64,000 bases of DNA from contig QQVM01000020.1 of NCBI GenBank assembly GCA_003389385.1, forward strand, positions 186,001-250,000, written 5' to 3'. This stretch comes from Bacteroidota bacterium (lineage in GTDB: Bacteria; Bacteroidota; Bacteroidia; AKYH767-A; 2013-40CM-41-45). The notes below the pieces were generated by a model. That model was not told the DNA's origin and ran no database searches. It was given only the letters and a program-made list of their open reading frames with translations. Numbering within the stretch: the stretch's first letter is position 1; every line of letters begins with the position of its first letter. Shown here piece by piece: positions 30,757-39,348 of the stretch. Position numbers and translations under genes: made by a program.

Positions 30757-31191
30757 ATGACACTCGTAAAAAGTAACACCGAAAGATTTCCAGCATTTCG
30801 TTCTCTGCTGTCCGACTTTTTCAATGCAGAAAACTTATCCATTAACGACTTGTTCGAAAAGAGCCGTATTCCGGCTGTAAATGTTTCCGAAACCGAAAAG
30901 TCATATGAACTTGAACTTGCCGCTCCTGGCATGAAAAAGGGTGATTTCAAAATCCGTGTCGACGATGGGATTATATCAATCTCTTCTGAGCAAAAGGATG
31001 AAAAGGAGGAAAAGAACAAGCATTACACCAGGAGAGAATTCAGCTATCGCTCATTTGAACGTTCTTTTACATTGCCCGATAATGCAAAAGAAGACAGTGT
31101 AAAGGCCGTTTATGAAGAAGGAGTTTTGCGAATCAGTATAGACAAGAAGGAAATCGTTTCAAATAAGACAAAAGAAATAAAGGTTAGTTGA
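30757..31191 (+). CDS. Hsp20/alpha-crystallin family small heat shock protein
   Basis: IPAVNVSETEKSYELELAAPGMKKGDFKIRVDDGIISISSEQK...GVLRISI. Confidence 0.93.
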   Translation: MTLVKSNTERFPAFRSLLSDFFNAENLSINDLFEKSRIPAVNVSETEKSYELELAAPGMKKGDFKIRVDDGIISISSEQKDEKEEKNKHYTRREFSYRSFERSFTLPDNAKEDSVKAVYEEGVLRISIDKKEIVSNKTKEIKVS

Positions 31192-31216
31192 ATTTTAATT
31201 GAATTTAATCCAAAGA

Positions 31217-31252
31217 AAAAAACCGGGCAGCCCGATTGGATGCCCGGTTTTT
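31217..31252. terminator. Bidirectional terminator between convergent hsp20 and response regulator
   Basis: aaaaaccgggca-gcccgattgga-tgcccggttttt: perfect stem with A/T tails. Confidence 0.88.
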
Positions 31253-31274
31253 ATTAATTGAAGTAGTTCTGATT

Positions 31275-32339
31275 TTAATTTTTCATCCGAACAAGTTTTT
31301 CTGCATTCAATATGTGAATGTTTTTGTCTCTGATGTCAATCAGTTTCTCTTCCTTGAAATCAGACAAGGTGCGAATCACTGATTCAGTAGCTGTGCCTAC
31401 TATGCTGGCAAGGTCTTCCCTTGAAACTGTAAAAGCCGTTTTGTCGGAATTATCAGATTTATATCTCGACTGTAAGTCAATGAGGGCGCTAGCCACTCTC
31501 TTGCGCACTGAATTATATGCAAGATTTATCAATCTTTCCTCAGACTCCTGCAGGTTGTTGGAAAGCATTTTGATAAACTTTGCGGCAACATCCCTGTTCG
31601 AATAAAGCAAAGCGAAGAAATCCTGCTTAGGAATAATGCTGATTTCTGAATCCTCAAGAGCTTCTGCTGATTCCCGGTATTCTGTGTTTTCAATCAAATC
31701 AAGATAACCAATGAAATCACCTTTTCCATGCATTGAAATAATGAATTCTTTTCCATTCTCATTTGTCTTGAAAGTTTTGATGTTTCCCTTGCTGATGAAT
31801 ATGAGTCCGTTGGGCTCATCACCTTCCATGTACAGTATTTCCTTTTTCTTGTAGTGATGTGTCTTTTTTTCGGAAGATATCTTTCTTAACTCCTCCAGTC
31901 CCTGTGCCTGAGCGAGAAATTCATTGAGTCCTTCCACATTCTTGGAAAACTCCTTTTTAAAAATTTCATTTTTTCTCAGCCGGGCTTCCACTGCATTCAG
32001 CAATTCCATTTCCTCAAAAGGTTTGGTCAGATAATCATCAGCGCCCATGGTCATTCCTTTCCTGACATCCGATTTTTCCGTTTTGGCAGTTAAGAATATA
32101 AAAGGGATTCCGGCTGTTTCTGGGTTTTTACCCAATAAATAAAGCACTCCGTATCCGTCTAGATCAGGCATCATGATATCACAAATTATCAGGTCGGGCT
32201 TTTCTACGCCTGCTTTTTCAACACCTGCTCTTCCATTTTCAGCACTTATCACCTTAAAGTTTGCCAGTTCAAGAATTTCAGCAGTATTCTCCCTCATTTC
32301 GGGGTTGTCTTCGATTAATAAAATTTTTTTCATAATCAC
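31275..32339 (-). CDS. Response regulator receiver fused to cNMP-binding and Crp-type HTH
   Basis: Receiver KILLIEDNPEMREN...PDLIICDIMMPDLDGYG...FLTAK; cNMP-like KKKEILYMEGDEPNGLIFISKGNIKTFK; HTH TVSREDLASIVGTATESVIRTLSDFKEEKLI. Confidence 0.92.
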   Translation of the reverse strand: MIMKKILLIEDNPEMRENTAEILELANFKVISAENGRAGVEKAGVEKPDLIICDIMMPDLDGYGVLYLLGKNPETAGIPFIFLTAKTEKSDVRKGMTMGADDYLTKPFEEMELLNAVEARLRKNEIFKKEFSKNVEGLNEFLAQAQGLEELRKISSEKKTHHYKKKEILYMEGDEPNGLIFISKGNIKTFKTNENGKEFIISMHGKGDFIGYLDLIENTEYRESAEALEDSEISIIPKQDFFALLYSNRDVAAKFIKMLSNNLQESEERLINLAYNSVRKRVASALIDLQSRYKSDNSDKTAFTVSREDLASIVGTATESVIRTLSDFKEEKLIDIRDKNIHILNAEKLVRMKN

Positions 32340-34246
32340 TGATTTGTTTCCAAAGGTAATTCTAATTTGAATGTGCTTCCTTTGTTTATTTCACTGGTAA
32401 AAGAAATTTTTCCGTTCAACAGTTTTGCGTAGCGATTTATAATGTTCAGTCCCAAACCGGTTCCCTGGATGGCGGTTACATTGCCGGCTCTGAAAAACCT
32501 TTCGAAAAGGTGAGCCTGATCCTCTGCAGGGATTCCTATTCCGTAATCCCTTATCAGGATCGTGGCAAAATTGTCGCCGATTTCTGAATTAAATTCAATG
32601 ACACTGTGTTCCGGAGAATATTTGATGGCATTGTTGAGAAGATTAATGCAAATATTTCTCAGAAGTTGTTTGTCAGAATAGATCAATTCTGATTTCCCCG
32701 AATGGTGATGTATAATTTGCTGCCCGTTTTTTGAAAGGTTTTGAAACTCCTCACGAAGTTCATCGCAAAACGATATCAGGTTGAACCTGGAATAATGCAC
32801 TTCAATTTTACCTGCTTCCAGTTTTTCAAGACTCAGAAAGTCATTCAATATCTCTGTCAGGTTTTTAACGGAATATTTAATCCTTTCTATATGCTTGTTG
32901 CGTTTCTCCTCATCTCCTGTGGCCAGGTACTTTTCTATCAGTGACACAGACGACAGAATAGTACTGAGTGGAGTCCTGAATTCATGGCTTGCAGTGGAAA
33001 CAAACCTGGATTTCATTTCATTCAGTTTTTTTTCCTTCTCCAGGGAGGCTAATATCTCGGCTTCAGCCTTTTTAATATCTGTGACATTTTGAATGACAAC
33101 GAGAATTTCTTTTACAAAACCTTTCAGGTCTGGCAGTGGCACTGCATTGAGATTGTAATGACTCGAATCATAGCTGAAGTCATGGCTCTGGCTTTCCCAG
33201 TTGAAAACCCTTCGCAATTTGGTCAGAATCGCATTGGAGTCAGTCCAAAAAGGAAGTGATTCAAAGGGAATATTCAGAAGTTCATCTCTTTTCCAATTGA
33301 GGTGATGCAATTCCCTGCCGTCCAAAAACAATATATTCAGATTCCTGTCAAGTACACAAATAATTCCGTCTGGAAAATTTCTTGCCATTGCGCTGTATAG
33401 CCTTTCACTGACACGGAGGGCTTCTTCAATCTGGCTTCTTTCTTCCATTTCAGACTTTAAGTTAATGTTAGCCTGTGCAAGTGAAACATTCGCTGCCTCC
33501 AGTTCTTTTGTCCGGCTGACCACTCGTAATTCAAGTTGTTCATTAATTTGCCGGATTAAATCCTCGTTCTTTTTTCTTTCAGTAATGTCAATGATAAAGC
33601 TGATAACATAAAGTTGGTCATCTATCTGGAATGAGCTGAGGCTTATCTCAACCGGAAATTCACTGTCATCTTTTCTTCTGGCAAACAAGGTCATGCCTTT
33701 ACCCATTGGCCTGTTGCGTTGTTCTTTGTAATAATGTTTTCTGTGTCCTGCGTGGGATGCTGAAAATCTTCTTGGAACCAAACTGTCAATTCCTATTCCC
33801 AGCATTTCATCCTGTTCGTATCCGAATAAATTGGCAGCTCTTGGATTGGCCATCACAATTAGTCCTTTTTGATTGCTTATGATGAGTCCTTCAGTGGCAA
33901 ATTTGAACATCGCATTGAGGTGTTCATTTGAGTGCAGTAATTTCTCCTGGGTTCTCTTGTATTTGATAACCAAATAGGAAAAAGCCCAAAGTAGAACCAA
34001 GGGCAGCAGCATGGAAGGAATGCTGGAAGCAGAAAGGTTTTCTTCACTTAAAAAATATCCCAGAAGCATGAACCCACTGATAGCCACACTTGCATCAAAA
34101 GTGCTTCTCATTCCAGGAAGCCATATTGTCATCAGGATAATAAGAGTGTATAGGTATTCTAAATGATATTGATGGGGAAGAAAAAGCGATAAAGTAAAAA
34201 TCGACAGACTTAATATAATGCCAGAAATTTGGATTCGTCTTTTCAT
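32336..34246 (-). CDS. Membrane PAS sensor histidine kinase
   Basis: TM N-term, PAS (FATEGLIISNQKGLIVMANPRAANLFGY), H-box STASHEFRTPLSTILSSVSLI, HATPase GTGLGLNI; ATGA overlap with RR gene. Confidence 0.93.
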   Translation of the reverse strand: MKRRIQISGIILSLSIFTLSLFLPHQYHLEYLYTLIILMTIWLPGMRSTFDASVAISGFMLLGYFLSEENLSASSIPSMLLPLVLLWAFSYLVIKYKRTQEKLLHSNEHLNAMFKFATEGLIISNQKGLIVMANPRAANLFGYEQDEMLGIGIDSLVPRRFSASHAGHRKHYYKEQRNRPMGKGMTLFARRKDDSEFPVEISLSSFQIDDQLYVISFIIDITERKKNEDLIRQINEQLELRVVSRTKELEAANVSLAQANINLKSEMEERSQIEEALRVSERLYSAMARNFPDGIICVLDRNLNILFLDGRELHHLNWKRDELLNIPFESLPFWTDSNAILTKLRRVFNWESQSHDFSYDSSHYNLNAVPLPDLKGFVKEILVVIQNVTDIKKAEAEILASLEKEKKLNEMKSRFVSTASHEFRTPLSTILSSVSLIEKYLATGDEEKRNKHIERIKYSVKNLTEILNDFLSLEKLEAGKIEVHYSRFNLISFCDELREEFQNLSKNGQQIIHHHSGKSELIYSDKQLLRNICINLLNNAIKYSPEHSVIEFNSEIGDNFATILIRDYGIGIPAEDQAHLFERFFRAGNVTAIQGTGLGLNIINRYAKLLNGKISFTSEINKGSTFKLELPLETNQ

Positions 34247-34337
34247 GAGAAGTCAAAGGACGCGCAAAAATAAAAAACCTTTATTATCAATACTATAAGC
34301 ATTCAAAACTTTATTCTGATGAATATCAAAAGCAGAC

Positions 34338-34351
34338 ATGATTTACATCAT
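34338..34351. promoter_or_regulatory. FNR-like palindrome ATGATTTACATCAT upstream of usp gene
   Basis: Perfect arms ATGAT/ATCAT; TAGGTTTG (34374-34381) begins 29.5 bp from centre. Confidence 0.75.
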
Positions 34352-34400
34352 GATTACTGGTTAAAACTTTTTATAGGTTTGAACTTCAAGTGAAAAGTAA

Positions 34401-35279
34401 ATGACAAAGTCTTCAGATTCAGGCCCAGTAAAGAAAATACTGATACCGACCGATTTTTCGGGGAATGCTTATAATGCGGTAATGTATGGAGTGAAGCTTG
34501 CAGAGAGCCTGAAATGCACAGCAATACTTTTTCATTCAGCTCATTTGCCAAAGATTGGCAGATTGGAAGATGTTATTTCTGGTGCTGGTTTAAATCGTGA
34601 AGATGAGTTGAATGCTGGCCTTTCAAACCTGAAGCAGCAGATGTTGTCCGCACATCAGAATGTCAATATCGAGACACTTCTGTCGGGAGGATTTGCTGTT
34701 GAGGAAATTATTCGTTGTGTTAAGGAACACAAGATTGACTTGGTTGTAATGGGCACCAAAGGGGCAGGCGCGATTTCCCAAGTGCTGATAGGAAGCAACA
34801 CTGCAAAAGTAATTGAGATGTGTCCGTGTCCGGTTCTGGCAATTCCGGAAAATGCAGGATTGGGTTCCTTGGACAAAATTGTTTTCGCTACGAATTTTGC
34901 TGATAATGATTTCCAGTCAATTTATCTTCTGGCAGGTATTTTCAAGCCATTCAATCCAGAGATTACCATCCTTCATATCGGAGACAGAACAGACCTGAAT
35001 ATAGAAAAGAAAATGTTCGACTGGTTTAAAGAACAAATCAGCACTACAATACCGTATGATAATTTCAAGTTTGAAATGATAGATTCAACAAATGTTCTTG
35101 AATCTCTGAATCGCTTTGTTGAGGATAATTCTGTCAATGTTATATCGGCTTCCACTCGTAAACGCAAGTTTTTTGATAAACTGACCAGCAGAAGTTTGAC
35201 GAAAAAACTGGCTTATCACAGCCATATTCCTTTGCTGGCTTTTCATGCACAGCATTCGGGAGGTGTGCCTCTTTTTTAA
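34401..35279 (+). CDS. Universal stress protein, tandem UspA domains
   Basis: KKILIPTDFSGNAYNAVMYGVKLAE...DLVVMGTKGAGAISQVLIGSNTAKVIEMCPCPVLAIP. Confidence 0.9.
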   Translation: MTKSSDSGPVKKILIPTDFSGNAYNAVMYGVKLAESLKCTAILFHSAHLPKIGRLEDVISGAGLNREDELNAGLSNLKQQMLSAHQNVNIETLLSGGFAVEEIIRCVKEHKIDLVVMGTKGAGAISQVLIGSNTAKVIEMCPCPVLAIPENAGLGSLDKIVFATNFADNDFQSIYLLAGIFKPFNPEITILHIGDRTDLNIEKKMFDWFKEQISTTIPYDNFKFEMIDSTNVLESLNRFVEDNSVNVISASTRKRKFFDKLTSRSLTKKLAYHSHIPLLAFHAQHSGGVPLF

Positions 35280-35304
35280 ACAGCATCATTTCGTAATGTT
35301 TTTG

Positions 35305-35340
35305 ATGACCGGAGTCAATACTTAGTTTGACTGCGGTCAT
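35305..35340. promoter_or_regulatory. Two FNR-like palindromes 22 bp apart upstream of ric
   Basis: ATGACCGGAGTCAA (35305-35318) and TTGACTGCGGTCAT (35327-35340), one mismatch each; CAATTTTG (35363-35370) begins 29.5 bp from second centre. Confidence 0.6.
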
Positions 35341-35390
35341 TCGAACTTTATGAATTGTGTATCAATTTTGCATTAAAAATCTGACAAAAA

Positions 35391-36104
35391 ATGATAGAAA
35401 GTAAAAGTTTATCTCAAATAGTGATGGAATATCCATTCACAGTGCCCGTCTTAGAGAAGTATCATATGGACTATTGCTGCAAAGGCAAGCGACTGTTGTC
35501 TCATAGTGTTGAAGATAAGAATTTGCTTAATGAAATTGTTTCTGAGATCGAAGTAGAAATTGAAAGGCAAAAACATTTGAGTGAATTGCCGGATTTTGAT
35601 AAACTCAATCTTCAGGATCTGATCCAGTACATTGTTGATAAGCATCACACTTACGTAAGAGAGTCTGTGCCGCTTATTTTATTTCATCTTGATAAGGTTG
35701 CCGGAAAGAAAGGGGACAGATATCCTGAAATGTTAAAAATTCGGGAACTTTTCAATGTGTTGAAAGAAGATTTGTTCTCACACATGGAAAAGGAAGAGCA
35801 AATCCTGTTCCCAAGGATACTGAGCCTTTTGAATAAGGGAGAGAATATCCCTGCCAGTGATGAAATTGATCAGTCATTCATCGCAGCTCCGGTGGGTGTT
35901 ATGGAGTGGGAGCATGAAAATGCAGGAAACATTCTGGCTGAGATCAGATCAGTTTCATCAAATTATAAACAGCCTAAAGATGCCTGCACAACACATACTT
36001 TGTGTTACCAGGAGTTACGCGAATTTGAAAAAGACCTTCACATGCACATTCATCTGGAGAACAATATTCTTTTCCCTAAATCACTTGGACTTTTTAAACT
36101 GTAA
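35391..36104 (+). CDS. ric: Iron-sulfur cluster repair di-iron protein (Ric / YtfE / ScdA family)
   Basis: SLSQIVMEYPFTVPVLEKYHMDYCCKGKR; hemerythrin-like His/Glu motifs KHHTYV, HMEKEEQILFP, EWEHENAG, HMHIHLENNILFPK. Confidence 0.92.
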   Translation: MIESKSLSQIVMEYPFTVPVLEKYHMDYCCKGKRLLSHSVEDKNLLNEIVSEIEVEIERQKHLSELPDFDKLNLQDLIQYIVDKHHTYVRESVPLILFHLDKVAGKKGDRYPEMLKIRELFNVLKEDLFSHMEKEEQILFPRILSLLNKGENIPASDEIDQSFIAAPVGVMEWEHENAGNILAEIRSVSSNYKQPKDACTTHTLCYQELREFEKDLHMHIHLENNILFPKSLGLFKL

Positions 36105-36124
36105 GCATTGCTGAGAAGAATGAT

Positions 36125-36514
36125 GTGATGCAAAAAAAACTTTCAAGAGTATATCAGCTTCTCATTGTAATTTTTGCATTGTTTACTGTTTGGGTGTATC
36201 TCGGTGCAACAAATTTGGCGGATAACGATATGGAATTCAGTGATGAGGCACTGTCCGGGAAAAAGTTGTTTCAGGATTATAACTGTTCATCCTGTCATCA
36301 GATATACGGACTGGGAGGATATCTGGGACCTGACTTAACTGATTTTGCATCGAAAGAATATAAAGGAGAAGATTACCTGAATGCGATGTTGCAGACAGGA
36401 CCTGGACAAATGCCGATATATTACTTCGATAGCGGGCAAGTTAGAAGTCTGTATGCTTATTTAAACGAGCTTTATCAAATTGATAAGAAAATGCAAAGTA
36501 TGTATCTAAAATAA
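36125..36514 (+). CDS. norC: NorC-like membrane-anchored cytochrome c
   Basis: N-term TM, GKKLFQDYNCSSCHQIYGLGGYLGPDLTDFAS, typical NorC CxxCH context. Confidence 0.85.
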   Translation: MMQKKLSRVYQLLIVIFALFTVWVYLGATNLADNDMEFSDEALSGKKLFQDYNCSSCHQIYGLGGYLGPDLTDFASKEYKGEDYLNAMLQTGPGQMPIYYFDSGQVRSLYAYLNELYQIDKKMQSMYLK

Positions 36515-36525
36515 CTCATCGGGTA

Positions 36526-37914
36526 ATGAAGAAAAGTTCAGTAAAAAGATCCTGGGCCGAACCGTATAAGATTAAAATGGTCGAGCTACTTAAAATGAGC
36601 AGCAAAGAGGATCGGGAAAAGGCATTGATCGCTGCAGGTTACAATACCTTTTTGCTGAGATCGGCTGATGTGTACATAGACCTGCTGACTGACAGCGGAA
36701 CTTCTGCGATGTCTGACAGACAGTGGGCAGGAATGATGATGGGAGATGAAGCATATGCGGGCAGCGAAAATTATTACAACCTTGAAAAAGTTGTAAAAAA
36801 AGTATACGGGTACCGATATCTCATTCCAACACATCAAGGGCGCGGAGCCGAGCATATCCTTTCAAAAATCCTTATAAAAAAAGGCGATGTCATTCCTGGA
36901 AACATGTATTTCACTACCACAAGGCTTCACCAGGAGCTTTCCGGAGGTCGTTTCGAAGACATTATAATTGATGAAGCACATGATCCTGAAAGTGAGTTTC
37001 CTTTTAAGGGTAATGTAGATCTAGGAAAACTCGATCAAATCGTCAGCAGACACGGTGCCTCAAAAATCCCTTATGTTTCGATTGCAACTTCTGTGAACAT
37101 GGCAGGAGGACAACCGATTTCAATGGAGAATCTCAGGAACTTGCGCCAATATACTGCTGAGAAAGGAATAAGAGTGATTCACGACATGACCAGAGTAGCA
37201 GAGAACGCCCACTTTATTAAAGTTCGTGAAAAAGGATATTCCGGGAAATCCATTCGGGAAATTATACATGAAATATGCAGCCTTACCGATGGAGCAACGA
37301 TGAGTGCAAAAAAAGATGCATTGGTAAACATTGGTGGATTTCTCGCAGTCAACGAACGACAAGTTTTCGAACAGGCTCGAAGTCTTGTTGTTGTTTATGA
37401 AGGATTGCACACCTATGGAGGACTTGCCGGCAGAGATATGGAGGCAATGGCCATCGGAATTGAAGAATCTGTCCATGATGATCATATTCAGGCCAGAATA
37501 GGGCAGGTTGAATACCTTGGCAGAAAGCTCATGGAAAGTGGAATTCCTATTGTAAGACCTATCGGAGGTCATGGCATTTTCATAGATGCAAAAAAGTTTC
37601 TGCCTCATATAGATCAGAATAATTATCCTGCTCAGTCACTTGCTGCGGAGATATTCCTTGACTCAGGTGTGCGATCCATGGAAAGGGGAATTGTTTCTGC
37701 CGGAAGAAACCCAGACACCGGTAAAAACAATAAGCCTGAATTGGAGCTTGTCCGTCTTACCATCCCAAGAAGAGTGTACACACAAGCACATATGGATGTG
37801 GTGGCTGAAAGTGTGATTGAAGTGCACAGAAACCGAAAGCGAATCAGAGGGCTTAAAATGATTTATGAACCGAAGTACCTGCGCTTTTTTCAGGCCAGGT
37901 TCAAGCCTGTGTGA
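36526..37914 (+). CDS. tpl: Tyrosine phenol-lyase (beta-tyrosinase)
   Basis: AGYNTFLLRSADVYIDLLTDSGTSAMSDRQWAGMMMGDEAYAGSENYY..., SAKKDALVNIGGFL, GVRSMERGIVSAGRN: TPL-type rather than TnaA-type signatures by memory of the reference enzymes. Confidence 0.85.
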   Translation: MKKSSVKRSWAEPYKIKMVELLKMSSKEDREKALIAAGYNTFLLRSADVYIDLLTDSGTSAMSDRQWAGMMMGDEAYAGSENYYNLEKVVKKVYGYRYLIPTHQGRGAEHILSKILIKKGDVIPGNMYFTTTRLHQELSGGRFEDIIIDEAHDPESEFPFKGNVDLGKLDQIVSRHGASKIPYVSIATSVNMAGGQPISMENLRNLRQYTAEKGIRVIHDMTRVAENAHFIKVREKGYSGKSIREIIHEICSLTDGATMSAKKDALVNIGGFLAVNERQVFEQARSLVVVYEGLHTYGGLAGRDMEAMAIGIEESVHDDHIQARIGQVEYLGRKLMESGIPIVRPIGGHGIFIDAKKFLPHIDQNNYPAQSLAAEIFLDSGVRSMERGIVSAGRNPDTGKNNKPELELVRLTIPRRVYTQAHMDVVAESVIEVHRNRKRIRGLKMIYEPKYLRFFQARFKPV

Positions 37915-37936
37915 TAATTTGGACTAAATGAGCTAA

Positions 37937-39313
37937 ATGGAATTCAAGACTATCATAGAACCCTTCCGAATAAAGTCAGTTGAACAAATTCAGTTGTCAA
38001 CTGCTGAACAAAGGCAAAAATTCATCAGGGAAGCCCATTACAATCCTTTCCTGCTGAGAAGCAACCAGGTGATCATCGACTTGCTGACTGACAGCGGAAC
38101 ATCAGCGATGAGCGCTGATCAATGGGCGGCAATCATGCGTGGTGACGAATCTTATGCAGGAGCTGAAAGCTGGTATCGTTTTGAATCTGCAGTTTCCGAT
38201 CTGACAGGAATGCCTTTCATTCTTCCAGCTCATCAGGGTAGAGCGGCGGAGAGAATTCTTTATTCAATTCGCGGAGGAAAAGACAAAATGTTTGTAAGCA
38301 ATACGCATTTTGATACAACTCGCGCAAACATTGAATTTACTGGAGCGATGGCAATGGATATTCCAGTGAAGGAATCTGCAAATTTCAGCAGCGAGGAAAG
38401 GTTTAAAGGGAACCTTGACCTGAAACTTTTAGAAGACCAAATTCTTGCTAATGGTCCGGAAAACATGGGAGGAGTGATTGTTACTGTAACAAATAATTCT
38501 GGTGGCGGTCAGCCCGTTAGTTTCAGCAACCTAAAGGAAGTAAGCAGAATATGCAGGCAACACAATGTCATGCTGATTCTGGATGCATGCAGGATTGCTG
38601 AAAACGCTTATTTCATCAGGGAGTTTGAAAAAGGATGTGAACAATATTCATATTCTGAAATCGCGAGGATGATGTGTGATCTCTGCGATGCTGTCATCAT
38701 GAGCGCGAAAAAAGACGCGCTTGTTAATATGGGTGGTTTTCTTGCATTACGGGATAAAAAGTTAGCGGATGAATGTATCCAGTCTTTGATCATTACTGAA
38801 GGTTTCACGACTTATGGCGGACTTAGTGGAAGAGATATGGAAGCGATCGCTGTAGGACTTAAGGAGGTTTTTAATCCGGATTATCTCAGATACAGGGTGC
38901 GAAGTACCGGTTATCTCGGAGATTCATTGAAAAAATCCGGAATACCTGTAATGTCTCCTTCTGGTGGACATGCCGTATACATAGTAGCTTCAGAGTTTTA
39001 TTCTCATATACCAGTGAATCAGTATCCCGGACAAACTCTTGTTTGCGAGTTGTACAAAGCAGGAGGAATCCGCGCAGTAGAAGTTGGTTCCGTAATGTTT
39101 GGAAAGTATGATGAGAAAGGAGATCTGATTCCTGCCAGATATGAACTTGTCCGTCTTGCAATACCAAGAAGAGTTTACACTCAAAGTCACATAGATTATG
39201 TCATTGAAGTTTGTGATCATGTATACAAGAACAGAAAGGAAGCTAGAGGAATGAAAATCACTTATGAGCCAGGTTTTTTGAGACATTTTACATCCAGATT
39301 TGAACCTGTATGA
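37937..39313 (+). CDS. tnaA: Tryptophanase
   Basis: EPFRIKSVEQI...NPFLLRSNQVIIDLLTDSGTSAMS...RGDESYAGAESWY; SAKKDALVNMGGFL; GIRAVEVGSVMFG as in tryptophanases. Confidence 0.85.
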   Translation: MEFKTIIEPFRIKSVEQIQLSTAEQRQKFIREAHYNPFLLRSNQVIIDLLTDSGTSAMSADQWAAIMRGDESYAGAESWYRFESAVSDLTGMPFILPAHQGRAAERILYSIRGGKDKMFVSNTHFDTTRANIEFTGAMAMDIPVKESANFSSEERFKGNLDLKLLEDQILANGPENMGGVIVTVTNNSGGGQPVSFSNLKEVSRICRQHNVMLILDACRIAENAYFIREFEKGCEQYSYSEIARMMCDLCDAVIMSAKKDALVNMGGFLALRDKKLADECIQSLIITEGFTTYGGLSGRDMEAIAVGLKEVFNPDYLRYRVRSTGYLGDSLKKSGIPVMSPSGGHAVYIVASEFYSHIPVNQYPGQTLVCELYKAGGIRAVEVGSVMFGKYDEKGDLIPARYELVRLAIPRRVYTQSHIDYVIEVCDHVYKNRKEARGMKITYEPGFLRHFTSRFEPV

Positions 39314-39348
39314 TCTGATTTCTAAAGTAAATAACAGATAAATAATAC

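Noticed and set aside
37120-37608. 162-aa antisense ORF opposite tyrosine phenol-lyase
   Set aside because: Shadow ORF; sense strand encodes conserved PLP-enzyme motifs.
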